Shown here: piece after piece, positions 60,136 to 64,000 of the stretch | Layout: the number at the start of each line of letters is the position of its first letter | Numbering within the stretch: position 1 is the first letter of the stretch | DNA from: Maratus speciosus | Lineage: Eukaryota; Arthropoda; Arachnida; Araneae; Salticidae | DNA: 64,000 nucleotides | Direction: 5' to 3' | Assembly (NCBI GenBank): GCA_963932465.1 | Contig: OZ010796.1 | Coordinates: 75,536,974 to 75,600,973, forward strand | Program-made: the position numbers and the translations under genes | Notes under the pieces: generated by a model | Seen by the model: only the letters and a program-made list of their open reading frames with translations | Databases searched by the model: none | What the model was told of the DNA's origin: nothing

Positions 60136-60281
60136 TGGTCGAGTAATCATTTACGACTGCTCCTGATTGACGAGTTTCAAAAATAGCACATAATTGAAGG
60201 GCATTGGAAGAAATTCCACTTTCTTGCAGAAGACCACAAATGGTAGTCGCTTATTATACAGAACTACACACCTGTGTTCCC
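60136..60281 (-). other. Candidate exon-like segment
   Basis: On the minus strand a good acceptor (tgttttttgctctcag at the 60282 side) and a consensus donor (CA, then GTAAGT at 60135-60130) bound 146 nt. The phase would fit splicing from the THAP exon, but that frame hits a stop about 20 nt before the donor. The peptide (LYNKRLPFVVFCKKVEF) does not resemble the rest of a THAP domain. It could be a noncoding or terminal exon, or chance. Confidence 0.2.
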
Positions 60282-60669
60282 CTGAGAGCAAAAAACATCG
60301 TAAAATGTGCATCTATCCTGACACCAGCAGTTTCTCCAGAAACTCTGTATTAAAACTTTTATGGATTTTGAAAGTTTTTCAAACTCATTCTGAAAAAAAA
60401 AATTATGAACTTTTCCAATTTAAGCGACCCTTGGTCTGGAAAAAGGCGGGAGGGGTGAAAAAAATTCATATTCCACATTTTACAGTTTTAATTATACTAC
60501 TACTGATTACTGAACAATTATTAAAGAAAATTTCAGAAAAATAGCATCTCAAATTTTTAAAAAGAATAGTAAGGGGTTTATTAATAGTACCTAATAATAA
60601 CTAATAGTAAAAACTGTTTATTTTAAAAACAGGTTTGTTCATTTTAACATAAGTTAAATTTTATATCTC

Positions 60670-60702
60670 ATCAATTTTTTTTTTTTTTTGGGGGGGGGAG
60701 GA
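60670..60702. repeat. Poly-T followed by poly-G
   Basis: About 13 T's joined to about 9 G's. Confidence 0.85.
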
Positions 60703-61825
60703 TTACACATTTATTTATTTAATGTCTCATTATTTAATAACATCTGCATTTCTAATTAAAAAACTCATGGTTAATTTTAGAATCATCAAATTGATACATT
60801 TCCCATCAATAAAATCAACATTGACTGTAAGAAATAAAAGTTAATATTCACTTTTTTCCGATGAAGAAAGATTTAAAAGCAAATTTAGAGCAAAACTATT
60901 ATTTTATACAGATGAAACATTATTTGAGGCCCCTAACAAGACTCCAATACGCACAGGGCCTGGGCAATCACCCTTTTTGCCTGACGAATGTGCCAACCCT
61001 AACAGTAAATATAATTCACTTACTACAACGCATTTTCAGGGAAACATTTTAATAAAAAATTAAGATTGATAGCTATACATTATACAGCAAAGGAAAGTTT
61101 AATATAGAACTTAAAGCCATGGTTACATTTTTAAAATGGAAATTAACAATTTTCTTCTGTTTACTGCTATACCCTGCAGTTTTATAAAGGTTATGTAAAA
61201 TTCCCCCAGCCTTTTTAGAAAAACTACTCACTGCTGGTAAGCACACTGAAAAAGTTCCTAAATCTGATCGAAGTGAGAGTTTTAGTAATGAATTTTTCCA
61301 TCAATTTTACATTGCAATGAAAATTATAAAATCAAACACATTAAAAAATTGTTTTATTTATTTTTGGCCTTAATATTTTATTTAAGTTAGCATAACACGA
61401 AAGCTAAATAATAGTGCAGCGTACAGAGAAGGATTGAACACATTAAATTTTTTCAAGAATAAAAAACTGGTCTAACTATTAAGAGTTGTTGTTTCTTTCA
61501 CACCATTTTACTGGCGAGAGATCATAAAAAAAAATTTAAGAGGGAAAAAACTCGAACAATTATTCAAAAAAGCACAAGGAATATTTATAAAACTAAAAAC
61601 AATGCGGGAATTTGAAGATAGGGAGAAAATTTATCAATTTTACATAATACGAAACGGTCCATAGTCTTCTAATATTTTTTTTTTTTATTATGGTGATCTT
61701 CAAAAAAGTGCTCCACTTTAATGTGTAACACATGATAAATTAATGACAATTGTCCTCATTTAAGCACAACAGCAATTTAGTATCTTCATAACACATTAAA
61801 TACTAACAAAAAGATTAAAACAAAC

Positions 61826-62024
61826 CAGAAATAAAATGATCTTTGCATATCCAGAAATTTTTTCTTTTTGATTCTGTTAAAGCATCTATTTTCAAGGCAG
61901 CCAACCACTTTGAATGTCTGCTGTACGTTATTTCATAGTGACTTTTTCTAATCCCAGGAAAAGCAAAAAAAACATTATTTTCAGTATTATTATTACACCC
62001 AACAACTTTACAATACCTTACCAT
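61826..62024 (-). CDS. THAP-domain protein, first coding exon
   Basis: From ATG 62024 the frame reads MVRYCKVVGC and then a complete C2CH zinc-finger THAP signature. The residues are C5, C10, C60 and H63 (spacing C-x4-C-x49-C-x2-H), with the conserved P23 (FFAFP), W40 (SKWLAAL) and F64 (WICKDHF). THAP domains are sequence-specific DNA-binding modules found in nuclear regulators and in P-element-type transposases. A splice donor (G, then GTTTGT) at 61825 directly after HFISG truncates the domain before its last loop; without splicing the frame stops at 61815. The exon would end in phase 1. The frame is open further upstream to 62219, but the domain starts at Met 62024, the normal THAP start. 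The downstream exons were not found, so a host THAP gene and a transposon-derived copy cannot be told apart. Confidence 0.82.
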
Positions 62025-62327
62025 TGTTATCCGATTATTTACCATACTTATCCGAATTTCATAACTCTTGAATAGTATTCCACACCTGCCTTGAAAGGAG
62101 TCGAGAAACACGATATTTACTAAAAACGCTGACAATATAACAATATGAACTCTACCTTCATGATAACAATGACAAGACAATTTTAAGCCTGTGTAAAATG
62201 TGGATAAATTATAATACACTTGGCAATGATATCAAGTGTAATAAAGAAGCCAATATGGTAAACAGAAATACACTAAAAAGATGCTCACAAGATGGGCAGT
62301 AGATTGCGCAGATAGGAGATTTTGGTG

Positions 62328-62346
62328 TCCATGTTTTTGACGTCAT
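62328..62346. promoter_or_regulatory. CRE-containing 19-mer upstream of the THAP exon
   Basis: tccatgtttttgacgtcat contains the full TGACGTCA cAMP-response/ATF palindrome. It lies about 300 bp upstream of the THAP start codon in a locally GC-richer stretch (62290-62420). The identical 19-mer occurs in the island at 34428-34446. A promoter role for the THAP gene is inferred from position. Confidence 0.45.
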
Positions 62347-62429
62347 ACCAAAATGCCCTATATTTTACTCCATTTGCAAGTCTCCTTTGCGCGCAAGTGA
62401 CTCGATCGAGTTATGATCTCCATAGGCTT

Positions 62430-63540
62430 TTTCATGTTAAATTAACATTGAGAAGTGACACTGGAAATAAATAAGTATTGCGCTGCCGCACAATACTTAA
62501 ATATAGTGTAAAATGATGAAATCTAACACATCTACATGTACTTTTATTTTTAAAAAAATAACAAAAAACCTGAAGGCTAATTCTATATGCAGATTTATTA
62601 CATATATAATAAAGAACATTTACAAAAAAATTTAAATCTCTTATCTGAAATACAAAAAAGCCTTAACAATTTTAAAACATGAAAGTGAAGAAAATATGAA
62701 CATAAGAGAAAAAGCTGTTTAAAGTGTTCAGTTGTATGGGGAATTGCGCTGGTTGTATTAACAAAATTTACACTATCTCGCGATATAATTACTGTATGCG
62801 TAAAAATAAAGTGTCAAAATATTCACAATTAAATGGGCTTTCATTTAATTAAAAAATTGACATTTTGACCAATTTTGAGGTTAACTGGCCCCTTAAAAAT
62901 CAAAAGAATGAATTTGAAAATCAAAAAAGTTCTTAATAATTTGAAAAGTTTCTTTAAGCATCTAAAACGTACCCAAGAATCCAAAATGTACCATTCAGAA
63001 TTTAAAAATTGTCCTTTTTAAATCTAGGGAAAACTCTGTATATTATAGCTATGTATGGAATTTATGGAAAATTTTGGCTATTCAGGAATCTAGGAAAATG
63101 TTGGGCTCTTTTAAGGACCTTTCACAATTTTTGTCATCTTAAAATAGGACTCTTCACCATTTGCATTCATTCAAGTTTTTCGTTTTTTTTTTTTTTTTGG
63201 TAAATTTTACTCTTTTCTTTGTCCAAAGATTAGGAATGTTGGAGGGGTTTATGCGTTGGATAATAATGACTCAGATTCAACTTTAGGTTAGAGAACGTTC
63301 GTGAAAATCTTGCTTAGCAGAGGAAATGTCATTTTCCCAAAATATTACATAGCATTTTAATTATTCACAGTAGTTCAGCCAAAGAAGATCATTAATCTTC
63401 ATTGGAAAAATTAAATAAGTTAGGAATAGTGACAGACACATGTAAGATGCATGCTTTGCTACAATTTTTCTACTCTGTCTTATATTTTATGTTGAAGAAA
63501 GAGTTTGTATTTTGAAGTCTTTAAAAAAAAAACTATTACT
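62430..63540. other. AT-rich stretch, no gene seen
   Basis: No supported exon. A poly-T tract lies at 63183-63198. Confidence 0.45.
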
Positions 63541-63559
63541 AGTCTGTTTTACTAATTAT

Positions 63560-63780
63560 CATTACAGGGACGAGTAGCTTCAAAAAAGTCGCCAAATATG
63601 GCGATAAGGTCTTGGGGATGGCCAGAGCGATAAATTGCGGTGATTGGTTTAATAACGCTAGCCTAGCCCCCGGTTTTGTGTTTCCTGAAAGGAGGAAGGG
63701 GGAAGCAGGTTTTGGAAGAGAGAAGAGAGGTAAAGGACAGAAAGAAACGGAACGGGAAAACCTCGGAATATAGGAGACTG
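63560..63780. promoter_or_regulatory. GC-richer promoter-like patch
   Basis: It contains cgccaaatatggcgataag (63590-63608), itself partly palindromic (cgccaaatatggcg), and an inverted CCAAT-type ggtgattggttt at 63639. A purine-rich tract follows. The first motif resembles cgccaaataagcgataag in the 34-kb island. No coding exon can be supported. Confidence 0.3.
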
Positions 63781-64000
63781 TTAATTGAACCTGATTTTCT
63801 TTTTCAGTACATACAAATTAGGTGCATGGGAAATCAATTAACTTGTTGATAAAAAGGTATTTCTCATTTAAGGCTCTCGGAAAAGAAAAGCCCACATTTA
63901 AAACAGAAAACTTTCTGCCATATTCACTGGCTCATTTATAAACCCAAAAACATGGCAATATTAGCAATTTCCGCTAATAAGGAGAATGGTACATGAATTC

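Noticed and set aside
60140..60260. Minus-strand peptide TTICGLLQESGISSNAL compared with the MZT1 I-C-x2-L-x-E-x-G-I pattern
   Set aside because: Only a 15-residue resemblance, preceded by a stop within three codons, and the following residues do not fit.
60194..60544. 116-codon plus-strand frame
   Set aside because: No recognisable domain. The opposite strand has better splice signals over the same bases.

Overview
The window is strongly AT-rich, intron-less-looking eukaryotic DNA with long homopolymers, many transposon remnants and very little coding sequence. Most ORFs are under 140 codons and look like chance readings of repeats. The THAP exon, the pogo/Tigger-like and hAT-type DNA elements, the tRNA-type SINEs and a transposase family that I associate with aphids and chelicerates all point to an arthropod, most likely an arachnid. 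This is inference: no host gene fixes the species. There is no operon structure, no CRISPR array and no tRNA or rRNA gene that I could find.

Layout. 1-1331 is a near-perfect foldback with ~628-bp arms. 1.4-15.6 kb is a patchwork of small DNA elements: a 729-bp TA-flanked element at 7613, a hAT end at 8806, a TTGGGRTAACTGG element at 9179, a pogo/Tigger-like element at 12503, a hAT MITE at 13613, a foldback at 14110 and a five-copy ~145-bp tandem repeat at 14873. 16.0-19.8 kb is an unusual degenerate array of a ~32-bp unit (core TTTGACGAAATTCGCG), with further blocks at 24991-25330 and 47565-48530. 21214-24982 is a 3.77-kb DNA transposon with ~450-bp inverted repeats, an exact 8-bp target duplication and one decayed transposase gene on the minus strand.

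25.3-44.5 kb is mostly unique-looking AT-rich sequence. It carries isolated elements: a hAT element at 28415, a SINE at 30660, a second copy of the hAT MITE at 33026, a GC-richer promoter-like island at 34.15-34.54 kb, a GGTAC-ended MITE at 40321, a SINE-like pair at 40.9-41.3 kb and a pogo-like element at 43289. 44534-57290 is a four-level nest: a TTAA-flanked foldback interrupted by an 11.55-kb hAT-type insertion (TSD attggtga), which holds a foldback (46014-49840), which holds a hAT element (46826-48690) with a transposase C-terminus and a block of the 32-bp array. The end of the window carries a second GGTAC MITE (58620) and the one convincing host-type coding exon: a THAP zinc-finger exon on the minus strand (61826-62024). 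A CRE-containing 19-mer about 300 bp upstream of it is also present in the 34.4-kb island.

Functionally this is a transposon graveyard around the 5' end of a THAP-domain gene. Reliable boundaries come from matching inverted ends and target duplications read directly from the sequence. Superfamily names rest on TSD length, end motifs and short protein signatures.
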